From NCBI GenBank assembly GCA_019359235.1, contig JAHHHT010000018.1:62001-126000 (forward strand): 64,000 bases of DNA, read 5' to 3'. The translations under genes were made by a program, and so were the position numbers. The notes under the pieces were generated by a model, which ran no database searches, was not told the origin of the DNA, and was given only the letters and a program-made list of their open reading frames with translations. Within the stretch, counting starts at the first letter, position 1. Each line of letters begins with the position of its first letter. Of this stretch, positions 43,817 to 52,459 are shown piece by piece. Source of the DNA: Oscillatoria princeps RMCB-10 (GTDB lineage Bacteria; Cyanobacteriota; Cyanobacteriia; Cyanobacteriales; Oscillatoriaceae).

Positions 43817-44767
43817 TCAAATAAAAGTCACCCTCCTCCCCTCAAAAAACCCTGCCGGCAGCTCCTGACCACGCCCCTCCTCAGTATTCTTAAACAGCAC
43901 CGTAAAAGCACCGGCACCGAGCCGGTCTTGAGGCCATATCCGGTAACAGGGCGTGGATGTCAAGTGAGATTGATAAGCTGCTAAATGCTCAACAAGCACC
44001 GGCTGAAAGTGGGGGAATCTTTCCAAAAACCACTGACAAACACCCTCATTCTCTTCCGGCGAATAGGTGCAGGTCATGTAGGCGAGATAGCCTTGCGGTG
44101 CGACGATCTGAGCGGAATTGGCCAAAATTCTTTTCTGCCGGTTGGCATTCTTGTTAAGATTAACTGGGTGAAAGCATCCCGGGGCTTTGCCACCTTTGGC
44201 TAGTAAAGACTGACCGCTGCAAGGAGCGTCAACCGTGACAACTTGGGCAGTTTGTGGTATAATTTCAGCCAGGACTTGGGAGTCGAGGCTGAGAACAGCT
44301 GCCGGCTGCACTTGGCAGCGCTTTAAATTAGAAATCAGCATGCCGGTGCGCTTGCCAATCACCTCGTTAGAGAGCAACAGTTGAGGCTGCAAGGCTTTCC
44401 AAGCGAAGAGACTTTTACCTCCCGGCGCGGCGCAGATATCAAGAATTAAATTAACCGGCGGCGAGACGGACAGGAGGGAAGAAGCGGCAAAGACAGACGA
44501 GAAGTCCAGACAGTAGAAATAGCCGCTATCATGCAGGGGGTGCTGGCCCGGTTTTGCGCCCAGAGAGAGCCGGTCAACAAATGCGGGTTGCCACGGGAAG
44601 GGTGGCTCTACTTCAAAGGGCAAAGTTGCCGGTTTTTCTCGCCGCCAGAGGATGCAGGGATTAAACGGCTGGGGGTGAACCAAGGCACCAACAAATTGGT
44701 CTTGTGCGGCTGAATCTGCAAACAGCTGCCGGCTGAGTTTCATTAATAGATTGGAAGGTTTTTCCAT
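43817..44767 (-). CDS. RsmB/NOP-family RNA (cytosine-C5) methyltransferase
   Basis: A 316-residue class I methyltransferase. LILDICAAPGGKSLFAW (about 106-122) is the SAM motif I, VDAPCSGQS (motif IV) and MTCTYSPEENE (motif VI) carry the two Cys used by m5C RNA methyltransferases. It lacks the NusB-like N-terminal domain of full RsmB, so it is a shorter variant acting on rRNA or tRNA. Residues 1-60 are probably a small RNA-binding segment. The gene stands alone between repeats. Confidence 0.87.
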   Translation of the reverse strand: MEKPSNLLMKLSRQLFADSAAQDQFVGALVHPQPFNPCILWRREKPATLPFEVEPPFPWQPAFVDRLSLGAKPGQHPLHDSGYFYCLDFSSVFAASSLLSVSPPVNLILDICAAPGGKSLFAWKALQPQLLLSNEVIGKRTGMLISNLKRCQVQPAAVLSLDSQVLAEIIPQTAQVVTVDAPCSGQSLLAKGGKAPGCFHPVNLNKNANRQKRILANSAQIVAPQGYLAYMTCTYSPEENEGVCQWFLERFPHFQPVLVEHLAAYQSHLTSTPCYRIWPQDRLGAGAFTVLFKNTEEGRGQELPAGFFEGRRVTFI

Positions 44768-44883
44768 GAGGCTATTATGGGACAGGCTTTTCGGCCTGTC
44801 CTACGAGATATATCCGTAGGGCAGGCGTCTCGCCTGCCCTAAATGCTTTCCGTAGCCTGGGAACGAAAGAACGAGAGAAGGTT
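44768..44883. repeat. Palindromic GACAGGC/GCCTGTC and GGCAGGCG/CGCCTGCC repeats
   Basis: Two adjacent hairpins, GGGACAGGCttttcgGCCTGTCC and GGGCAGGCGTCTCGCCTGCCC, lie at 44777-44841 between two minus-strand genes. They belong to the palindromic family concentrated at 38.4-39.6 kb. Confidence 0.6.
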
Positions 44884-45990
44884 TCACGCTGAAGGAGTCA
44901 CCGGCACAGAATTTGCCTTAACTCTCGCCTGCGCCTCTCGCCTCTGCGCCATTAGCTTGGGTTTGAGGTAAAGATTTTCGATGAGAGCGGAAGCGCCGGC
45001 AAACCAAGGCGGGACAATCAGCGCCCCAATAATCCCCAAAACCTGTACGCCACCAATCACCGCCAAAAGCTGGTAAAGGGGGTGAATACCCACAGAAGTT
45101 CCCACCAGCAAAGGATCGAGGACGTAAGTTTCTAGATTCTGGATGATTACAAATAGAATTAAAACCCAGAGGAACAGCCAACCACCTTTGGAAATCGCCA
45201 CAATCAGCGCCGGCACTGCGCCCAAAATCGGGCCTAAAAACGGGATTAAATTGGTGACACCGGCAATTGCCCCCAAACCAATAGCAAAATCCGGCATTCC
45301 CAAAACGCTCAAACCGACTGCAGTCGCCAAACCCAAAACCGCCGAAACCAGCACGCGCCCGCGAATATAGCCTCCCATGCGCAGGCTCACCGGCAGCACT
45401 TGCGCCTCCAGACGGTCCTCCCAAGGTTGGGGAAACAGCCGCACGACACTTTTAATCAGCGTGCGACTGTCCGCCACCATGTAGCCAGAAAGCAAAATAG
45501 CAAAAATCAGACTGAAAAATCCGCCCACAATTCCGCGCGTGATCCCGTAAGAGCGCAGGAGTAGCTGTTGAGTGGAGCGAATTACCCAGCCGGTGAGCGC
45601 CTGGGTGTTGAAGAACTGATTCACTAACTCTGGCGGCGTGTTATCCAGGCGGCTAGCCAAACCTTCAGCCAGAGCTCGCAAAGCCTCCGCGTACACCGGC
45701 ACCTGGCGGATAAGGCGGTCGATTTGCTCGATCGCCGCAGGACCAATTAACAAACCCACGCCGGTGAAGCCGCCCAACAGCAGCAGATAAGTCAAGATAG
45801 CCGCCACCCAGCGGGGGAGGCGAAAAGTTTCCGCCCAGTTAACCACCGGCGCAATCGAAGCCGCCAGCACCACAGCAATCATCAGAGTCACCAGCAGACT
45901 GCGCAACTGCCACAGCAGCACCAGCAGCAAGCCGGTGGCCAGAATCACCGCGACGCTGGAAATAGAAATGGTAATTCTCTGTTCGGACAT
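44884..45990 (-). CDS. AI-2E family transporter (PerM-like permease)
   Basis: A 368-residue integral membrane protein with about eight membrane segments. GLVLLWQLRSLLVTL-type N-terminal helices, a long hydrophilic loop (about 90-140), and the conserved C-terminal run GIHPLYQLLAVIGG...GIIGALIVPPWFAG are typical of the UPF0118/AI-2E transporter family. Members export or move small molecules, or ions; the autoinducer-2 function is not general and should not be assumed. It has no operon partner. Confidence 0.87.
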   Translation of the reverse strand: MSEQRITISISSVAVILATGLLLVLLWQLRSLLVTLMIAVVLAASIAPVVNWAETFRLPRWVAAILTYLLLLGGFTGVGLLIGPAAIEQIDRLIRQVPVYAEALRALAEGLASRLDNTPPELVNQFFNTQALTGWVIRSTQQLLLRSYGITRGIVGGFFSLIFAILLSGYMVADSRTLIKSVVRLFPQPWEDRLEAQVLPVSLRMGGYIRGRVLVSAVLGLATAVGLSVLGMPDFAIGLGAIAGVTNLIPFLGPILGAVPALIVAISKGGWLFLWVLILFVIIQNLETYVLDPLLVGTSVGIHPLYQLLAVIGGVQVLGIIGALIVPPWFAGASALIENLYLKPKLMAQRREAQARVKANSVPVTPSA

Positions 45991-46190
45991 GATTTTTAAT
46001 CCGACTGTCTCCCAAAAGAAAATCCCCTATTTTGACAATCGCAGGGGAACTCGGCTGCGGGCGAGAAAGATTTTCCCCGCCAGCGCTGTCCCGCGAGGGC
46101 GTGGGGTTTACAGAGTAAGCATCCCACTTTTGTAATCTTACCCTGAAGGGTGGTTTCAGACAAACAAAGCCTGCCAAAAGCAGGTTCTAT

Positions 46191-46238
46191 AGCCCGCGCA
46201 GGCGGGCTTGGTTTGTATAGCCGCGATTTGAATCGCCA
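46191..46238. repeat. Double-hairpin repeat, modified copy
   Basis: AGCCCGCGCAGGCGGGCTT, GGTTTGTATAG and then GCGATTTGAATCGC. The first stem is identical to the copies at 42199 and 43743, while the second stem has a different sequence but keeps its pairing. This looks like compensatory change and suggests the structure matters. The copy lies between the large kinase and the transporter gene. Confidence 0.55.
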
Positions 46239-46266
46239 GGTTTCTTGCAAAAACGGGATGCTCCCT

Positions 46267-49200
46267 TTACATAGTTCTGTGGCGTGGCGAAAGCGGAATT
46301 TCAATGATGAACTCTGTCCCCTGACCGGGGGCTGAAATACATTTTAATTGACCGCCGTGTTTTTCCACAACAATCTGATAGCTGATAGACAATCCCAGAC
46401 CGGTGCCGGTGCCCACGGGTTTGGTTGTGAAAAAGGGGTCAAACACCCGCCGGCGCACCGGCTCACTCATGCCAGGGCCATTGTCAGCAATGCGAATCGC
46501 AACATGGGACGGTCTGATGGGGCATGGGGCATCGGGCATGGGGCATTCTATCTCGGGCGTGGGGCACTGTATCTCGGGCACTGGTGATTTTTCTTCTTGC
46601 CCATCCCCTATTGAAGTGCGAATCCAAATAGTAGGGCACAGGGCATGGCCCCAGGCGCATGGGATATCTTCTTCCCCACGCCCAATGCCCCATGCCCCAT
46701 GACCATCTTCCAAAGCATCAATCGCATTGCTGAGGATATTCATAAAGACTTGATTGAGTTGGCCGGCATAGCACTCCACCTGCGGCAGTTTTCCGTACTC
46801 TTTAATGACTTGAATTGCTTTTGTGTCATCGGCATCTTGCCCTCGACGTCCTCGTTCCCCTGCTCCCGCCTGGGAATACAGCCGGTGCTGCAAAATCAGC
46901 AAGGTGCTGTCAATCCCAGAATGAATGTCAACCGGCTTCATCTCGGCTTCATCCAGGCGGGAGAAGTTGCGGAGCGAAAGGACAATCTGGCGGATGCGGT
47001 CAGCCCCAACCTTCATCGACTCCAGCAGTTTAGGCAAATCTTCCTGAAGGAATTCCAGTTCTATATCCTCGATTTCATCTGCAATTTCAGGTGCAGGATT
47101 GGGGTAAGTCTGCTGGTAGAGATCAATCAGCCGCAGCAAGTCTCGGGCATAATCATTCGCGTGGGTGAGATTCCCGTAGATGAAGTTGACCGGATTGTTG
47201 ATTTCATGAGCCACCCCAGCAACTAGCTCACCGAGAGCCGACATTTTTTCGGTTTGAATCAGCTGAGTCTGGGCCTGTTGCAACTCTTGTAGCGCTTGGT
47301 TCAGGCGCTGATTTTTTTCTTGCAACTCCAGGGTTCTCTCCTCGACTTTCACCTCCAGAGTCCGGCTGTAATTCTCCAATTGCTGGTGGGCCGTTTCTAA
47401 ATGGGCGTAGAGGCGAGCGTTTTCCAGCGAGATAGCAGCTTGGGAAGCCAGGAGTTTCAAAACTTCCAGCCGGTCGGGAGTAAAAGCGCCGGCAGTCAGG
47501 TTATTCTCGAAGTAAAAGAAGCCGGTGAGTTTTCCCTGACAGACAATCGGTACGCACAAGACGGACTTGGGTTGGTTTTGGAGGACATAGGGATCTGCCG
47601 TAAAGAGTCCTTCCCGAGCCGCATTATTTAAAACCACACTTTTCTGAGTCCTTTGCGCGTAATTGAGAACCGCCACCGGCACAGCCTGAGAAATCTCAAC
47701 CGCCGGGGATTGCCACACGGCAATCTCGTTTGCGTCAACCTCCCCAGAGGCTTCTATCGCCAGATTGCCGTCGCGCTTCAGGATGAGCGAGCCTTTTTGT
47801 GCGCCGGCATTCTCAATCGAGATTTTCATCAACTTGTCCAGCAGCCGGCTCAGGACGATTTCACCGGAGATGGCAAGGGATGCTTTCATCACTGTAGCCA
47901 AATCCAGAAATCCTGAATCACTGCCACTCGTGGTGGTTGTTGTGCGGTGGATGTCAGTGGCTGTGCTTTTTTGGGCGGCAATTCTAGAGAAGAACTGTGG
48001 GTATCGCGCCTCCAGATCCTTGACTTTGGCAATCGCTCCCCAGCGAATATAGGCATAGTAGGACTCTAGAAGATAAAACCTGCCCATATTTTCTTGCCCG
48101 CGAGCCACATGAAACTCCCCAGCCAGCTCACAGGCGAGCGCTTCTTCTTGGATGTATCCCTCTTTCCGGGCTCCTGTTATAGCTTTCTCATAAAGGGCGG
48201 TCGCTTTCTCAATTTGACCCAGCACTCGCGCTCTTTCTGCGCTCACTAAGTCACACTTATGCTGGAAATTTGCTGGAGCGTGTTCCGCCCTGACTTTCAT
48301 TTGTTTCTGGTGCGAGGCCACTTTTCTCAGATAGCGCTTTCTCGTCTGGGAATCAGCCCGAGCGCAGTTCCCCAAGAGCGCCAGAGAAGAGTAGAACTTG
48401 TACTCCAACACCTCTAGCATGCCGGTGCAGCCTTTTTCGTATTTTTCCCCAAACTCGGCTGCTGCAACAGCCTCAGCGTATTGTTGAAACAAAACCAGGA
48501 GTAAAGTTTTGCAACAGTAAGTGCAAAAGCATAAGAACATGTTACTGTTCGCCGCCCAAACCGGCAGCATTTCTGATTCATTCAGGCTTTCCCCCACCAG
48601 CCTGCAGGGATCGGCAGATTGGCCCAGCAGGTTCAGAACCATTTGCCTCCCTATCTTGCCCCAGCAAATATGAAACTCCAGCTGCAGCTTCACCATCATC
48701 TCCAGATACTGCTGCTGCTTATGATTGACCGATTCCAGATGCTCCCCGACAAAAAACAGGTGGCTGCCATAATGGAGGGCGCTGTAAAAAGCATATTCTA
48801 AATCTCCCGTTTCAAGCCCCCTTTGAATATTCTCCTGCAAAGGCTCTAGAGTTTCTCTGACAGGTTCTTTACAGTGCCGGATTCCAGCGTTAAACAGGTT
48901 AATAACTTTAGCCTTGAGTTCGGGGGCGTTAAATTGATCCAGCACCCTCAAAGACAGTTCCCCGTAGCGATACCCCGACTCGATGTCGCTGTTCCCCTCA
49001 CACAAAAGGCTGGCGTACAAACAATAGACATAAGCAGCCGGCGGCGAATTTCCATATTTAACAGACAGGTGAGCCGTCGTAAAGATAAGCAGCGCCAACA
49101 GATCCGGATTCGTTTGATAAGCCGCAGAAATCGCCTGGTTTAAAATCCGCATGGCCGCGATTTGAGAGGGGTCGGTCATCACCGGCAGGGAAGCTAAATC

Positions 49201-52047
49201 CTCAATCCGTTTGACTTTCAAGGCCAGTTCTTCCCGAAGCCGAGCGGCGCAAGCCCTCATTTCCTGCCGGCTGGCAGGCAGGTGAATGCCGAGCATCTCC
49301 AAAACTTCCCGAGCCGTCTCTATTGCTGCGTGCGGCTGGCTCTGAGACACATAAAACTGGATTTGCAGCTCATAGACTTTGACCTTTTCCAAAAGCGCTT
49401 TGGCTTTTTGCAGGACTTCCAGTGACAGCTGTTTCGCCCGCTGGAAGTTGGCATTTAAATATTCTGCTTCCACCGCTTCTACATAAAGTGCCAGCGCCGT
49501 GTCGTACTGAGTCTGCCAGCAATCTGCCCCTAGCAGCCCCAAACCCACATTCAGATACCTGGCTGCAGCTTCATAAGCCGCCGCCGCCTTGGCTTTCTGA
49601 CCGGCTAGCAGATTAAGGCTTGCCAGCTCATTTTTTTCCGCCTCACCGGCAATCAAATCCGTGCCGACATTCAGCTGGTTCACCAGCGCAAAGATATTTT
49701 CTTTTCGCTCTTCTGGCGCAGTATTTTCCAGCAGCCGTTTCCCGATCTTCAGGTGAGTTGCTTTTTTCTCCGATTCCGGAATCAGAGAGTAGGCGGCTTG
49801 CTGCACCCGGTCGTGCAAAAATTTGTAGCCAACTTTGACCTCACGAACCGCAAGAGCCGCCGCCGACTCCTCACCGAACACCAGCGGAATTTTGTAGGAA
49901 TTGCTCAGGGGCAAAATCAAGCCTGCCTGCAGTGCGTCCCACAGATTGGCAGCCGTAACAGCGGCTGACTCCTCACTCACAATTGCCAGAACGTCTAAGT
50001 TAAACTGGCTGCCAACACAAGCCGCCAGTTTTAAGACATTCTGCGTTTTCACCGGCAGCTTTTGAATATTTCTGGCAATCAGCTCAACGACGTTATAATC
50101 TTGTATCCCGCAGGCTTGAATTTTCTCAATGTCCCACTGCCAGCTGCCGGTGCCGGTGTCATAAACCAGCAGGCTTTCAGAGTGCAGCGTTTTCAGCAGC
50201 TGAGTCAAGAAGAAGGGATTGCCTTGGGTTTTATTAAAAACCAACTCCCCTAGCGTATCTGAGCGTCTCTTACTCTCCTCTCCCTTGATGGGAGAGGGGT
50301 TGGGGGTGAGGGTGTTCCGGGGTGAGGGGGCGACGGTTTCCCCCAAAGTCTCCGCAACTAATTGGCTGACGTGGCTCAGTTCCAAAGCCCCGAGAGTGAT
50401 ATTACTCACCGCAGCGCCGGCAGCTTGAATCTTCTCAATCGTGTGAATCAGGGGATGCGCTGCACTGACTTCGTTATCCCGATACGCCCCGATCGTCAGC
50501 AGATATTGGCTGTCAGAGTCCGCCACAAGCAGCTGGATTAACTTCAAAGACGCTGCATCCGCCCACTGCAAATCGTCTAGGAAGAGAACCAGGGGGTGTT
50601 CTGGCTGGCAAAACACATGGATGAACTGTTGAAACACCCGATTAAATCGGTTTTGAGTTTCAGATGGCCCCAGTTGCGGGACAGCCGGCAACTCCCCGAC
50701 AATCAGTTCCACTTCCGGAATAACCTCAGCGATCACCTGGCCATTTTCTCCGAGAGCCTCTAAGAGCTTCTCTCTCCAGACCGCTATCTTTTGAGCACTT
50801 TCGGTGAGCAGCTGGCGCACCAAATCCTGGAAAGCCTCAATCAGGGCAGCATAAGGAATATTCCGCTTGAACTGGTCAAACTTGCCGGCGATAAAATACC
50901 CCCGCTTAGCCACAATCGGTTTGTGAACTTCACTCACCACCGAAGTCTTGCCAATCCCCGAGTAACCGCTCACGAGCATCATCTCGGTTGCCCCACCCGC
51001 CACCCTCTCAAAGGCATCCATTAGGGTTCGCACCTCGCGCTCGCGCCCGTAGAGCTTTTGCGGGATTAGCAGTTGGCTCCCCCTATCGTACCTCCCCGGA
51101 GCGAAATTTTCAATTTTCCCGGCAGATTGCAGCTGAACCAGACAAGTTTCCAGGTCAACTTTCAGTCCCAGAGCGCTTTGATATCTGTCTTCAGCTGTCT
51201 TGGCTAATAACTTCATCACAATATCCGAAACCGCCTGAGGAATCTCCCCAACTTCACACGGCGGCACCGGCATCTTAGCAATATGGCAGTGCACCAATTC
51301 CATCGGGTCGGTGGCAGGACAAGGCAGCTGCCCCGTCAGCATTTCATATAACGTGACCCCCAAGGAATAAAAATCGCTGCGGCAGTCCACCGACCGATTC
51401 ATCCTGCCGGTTTGCTCTGGCGACATGTAGGCGAGGGTGCCTTCTATCAAGCTGGGATTGCTAATCCTCGGGTTTTCCACAGACAGCCGCGACGCAATGC
51501 TAAAGTCCGTTATTTTTACTTCTCCTGTTTCCGGCTTTAGGATGATATTTGAAGGTTTAATATCCTTGTGAATTATCGGAATTTTATGCAGCTCTCTTAG
51601 CGTTTCTGTCAGGAAAATTGCGAGCCGCAAAACCTCCCGCACTTTAAATTTTATCCCGGCCATCGCCTGTTTCAGTGACTGGCCCCCAAAATCTTCTAAT
51701 ATCAGAGCGAACCCATTCCGATATTTCTCCAAGCTGTAGGCTTTCACAATCCCCGGACAGTCAAGCGGATGAGCGATGTTATATTCTTGCCGCAAGCGGG
51801 TTATCTCTTCCAGGGTGGGATACTCGGATTGAAGGACTTTAACGATAACTGGCTTGCCATCGCGCTCTCTAATCCCCCGATAAATAACAGTCCCCACCCC
51901 CCTCTGAATTTCTTCTGCGATCTTGTATCCTGAAAGTGCGAGCATTTCCTGGGTTCTCCCTAGAGGTTTTATAAATCTGTCAGGGTGCGGGCCTGTCAGT
52001 TCCAACAAGGGAGCCTGCTTTCCGGGGAATTCAGAGTCTAGCCCCAT
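46267..52047 (-). CDS. Giant sensor: Ser/Thr kinase - AAA ATPase - GAF - histidine kinase
   Basis: A 1,926-residue cytoplasmic fusion. Residues 38-300 form a Hanks kinase with HKD (160-162) and TDFS in place of DFG. Next come an ORC/AAA-type ATPase (Walker A GYSGIGKTS at 361-369, Walker B LVLFLDDLQWAD at 486-497), a long helical TPR-like region (about 800-1380), a GAF domain (about 1390-1550), a coiled coil, the HisKA box with His1614 in GVAHEINNP, and the ATPase domain. The kinase class is well known in filamentous cyanobacteria. Two interspersed repeats are inserted in frame, at about residues 573-596 and 1779-1850. The second splits the ATPase domain between the N box (NILSNAIDAL) and G1 (DNGPGM). 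Family starts suggest the ATG at 51945 as an alternative. Confidence 0.9.
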   Translation of the reverse strand: MGLDSEFPGKQAPLLELTGPHPDRFIKPLGRTQEMLALSGYKIAEEIQRGVGTVIYRGIRERDGKPVIVKVLQSEYPTLEEITRLRQEYNIAHPLDCPGIVKAYSLEKYRNGFALILEDFGGQSLKQAMAGIKFKVREVLRLAIFLTETLRELHKIPIIHKDIKPSNIILKPETGEVKITDFSIASRLSVENPRISNPSLIEGTLAYMSPEQTGRMNRSVDCRSDFYSLGVTLYEMLTGQLPCPATDPMELVHCHIAKMPVPPCEVGEIPQAVSDIVMKLLAKTAEDRYQSALGLKVDLETCLVQLQSAGKIENFAPGRYDRGSQLLIPQKLYGREREVRTLMDAFERVAGGATEMMLVSGYSGIGKTSVVSEVHKPIVAKRGYFIAGKFDQFKRNIPYAALIEAFQDLVRQLLTESAQKIAVWREKLLEALGENGQVIAEVIPEVELIVGELPAVPQLGPSETQNRFNRVFQQFIHVFCQPEHPLVLFLDDLQWADAASLKLIQLLVADSDSQYLLTIGAYRDNEVSAAHPLIHTIEKIQAAGAAVSNITLGALELSHVSQLVAETLGETVAPSPRNTLTPNPSPIKGEESKRRSDTLGELVFNKTQGNPFFLTQLLKTLHSESLLVYDTGTGSWQWDIEKIQACGIQDYNVVELIARNIQKLPVKTQNVLKLAACVGSQFNLDVLAIVSEESAAVTAANLWDALQAGLILPLSNSYKIPLVFGEESAAALAVREVKVGYKFLHDRVQQAAYSLIPESEKKATHLKIGKRLLENTAPEERKENIFALVNQLNVGTDLIAGEAEKNELASLNLLAGQKAKAAAAYEAAARYLNVGLGLLGADCWQTQYDTALALYVEAVEAEYLNANFQRAKQLSLEVLQKAKALLEKVKVYELQIQFYVSQSQPHAAIETAREVLEMLGIHLPASRQEMRACAARLREELALKVKRIEDLASLPVMTDPSQIAAMRILNQAISAAYQTNPDLLALLIFTTAHLSVKYGNSPPAAYVYCLYASLLCEGNSDIESGYRYGELSLRVLDQFNAPELKAKVINLFNAGIRHCKEPVRETLEPLQENIQRGLETGDLEYAFYSALHYGSHLFFVGEHLESVNHKQQQYLEMMVKLQLEFHICWGKIGRQMVLNLLGQSADPCRLVGESLNESEMLPVWAANSNMFLCFCTYCCKTLLLVLFQQYAEAVAAAEFGEKYEKGCTGMLEVLEYKFYSSLALLGNCARADSQTRKRYLRKVASHQKQMKVRAEHAPANFQHKCDLVSAERARVLGQIEKATALYEKAITGARKEGYIQEEALACELAGEFHVARGQENMGRFYLLESYYAYIRWGAIAKVKDLEARYPQFFSRIAAQKSTATDIHRTTTTTSGSDSGFLDLATVMKASLAISGEIVLSRLLDKLMKISIENAGAQKGSLILKRDGNLAIEASGEVDANEIAVWQSPAVEISQAVPVAVLNYAQRTQKSVVLNNAAREGLFTADPYVLQNQPKSVLCVPIVCQGKLTGFFYFENNLTAGAFTPDRLEVLKLLASQAAISLENARLYAHLETAHQQLENYSRTLEVKVEERTLELQEKNQRLNQALQELQQAQTQLIQTEKMSALGELVAGVAHEINNPVNFIYGNLTHANDYARDLLRLIDLYQQTYPNPAPEIADEIEDIELEFLQEDLPKLLESMKVGADRIRQIVLSLRNFSRLDEAEMKPVDIHSGIDSTLLILQHRLYSQAGAGERGRRGQDADDTKAIQVIKEYGKLPQVECYAGQLNQVFMNILSNAIDALEDGHGAWGIGRGEEDIPCAWGHALCPTIWIRTSIGDGQEEKSPVPEIQCPTPEIECPMPDAPCPIRPSHVAIRIADNGPGMSEPVRRRVFDPFFTTKPVGTGTGLGLSISYQIVVEKHGGQLKCISAPGQGTEFIIEIPLSPRHRTM
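46495..46712. repeat. CATGCCC-type repeat inserted in frame in a coding region
   Basis: Within the kinase gene the plus strand carries repeated GGGGCATGGGGCAT, TCTCGGGC and GGGCAC units. On the coding strand they read CPTPEIECPMPDAPCPI and GHGAWGIGRGEE. The block resembles the spacer repeats at about 177, 2296 and 34920. It has kept the reading frame open for about 70 codons. Confidence 0.7.
50255..50335. repeat. CCCCTCTCCC-type repeat inserted in frame in a coding region
   Basis: CTCTCCCTTGATGGGAGAGG followed by GGTTGGGGGTGAGGG belongs to the interspersed family at 15323-15366 and 63961-64000. On the coding strand of the kinase gene it translates as NTLTPNPSPIKGEE, interrupting the region after the ATPase module without breaking the frame. 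Confidence 0.7.
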
Positions 52048-52459
52048 ACCGGAATGGCTCTCCTGTAGTTAAAGTTACACTTTTCCCCACTCACGAAAGG
52101 CACCGGCATACTGCTGAGCTTCAGCAATCCCTTGCTCCTTAAATTAATAGCCTACCACTTCTCTACGATTCTCTTGATGAAAGTATAAAATCTTTACAAA
52201 CTAAGGGGTTAAGATGTTATAGCGGTTCTCAGTTGGATGAACTCTGGCCCAGAAACCCGGTTTCTTAAAGAAACCGGGTTTCTCAGTACCTCACTAATAT
52301 GAGAAACGCTATATCTCGATCTCCCCCCTCAGATTTGTCAGCCCACCAGTCCGAGGAGAGTGGGTGCGGATGTCAAAAAGCCGCCCTGACAGACAGGGCA
52401 GCATTTTTTTGCCGGGATGCCCTCAGGAAGAGTGCCCGCTAGTGGCAGCTACCTGCTGC
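52048..52459. other. Spacer between the giant kinase and cysS
   Basis: Holds the family A element at 52219-52312 and probably the kinase promoter, since the kinase reads away from it. The 52140-52215 stretch is AT-rich (GATGAAAGTATAAAATCTTT). Around 52373-52400 CCGCCCTGACAGACAGGGC forms a hairpin near the end of cysS. No gene was found. Confidence 0.45.
52219..52312 (+). mobile_element. MITE-like element family A, copy 3 (best preserved)
   Basis: A 94-bp element with almost perfect terminal inverted repeats: left ATAGCGGTTCTCA, right TGAGAAACGCTAT. The centre GGTTTCTTAAAGAAACC is flanked by CCCGG/CCGGG arms, so the whole element can fold into a long hairpin. It is bordered by T/A bases. The other copies are at 7704 and 34631. 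Confidence 0.8.
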
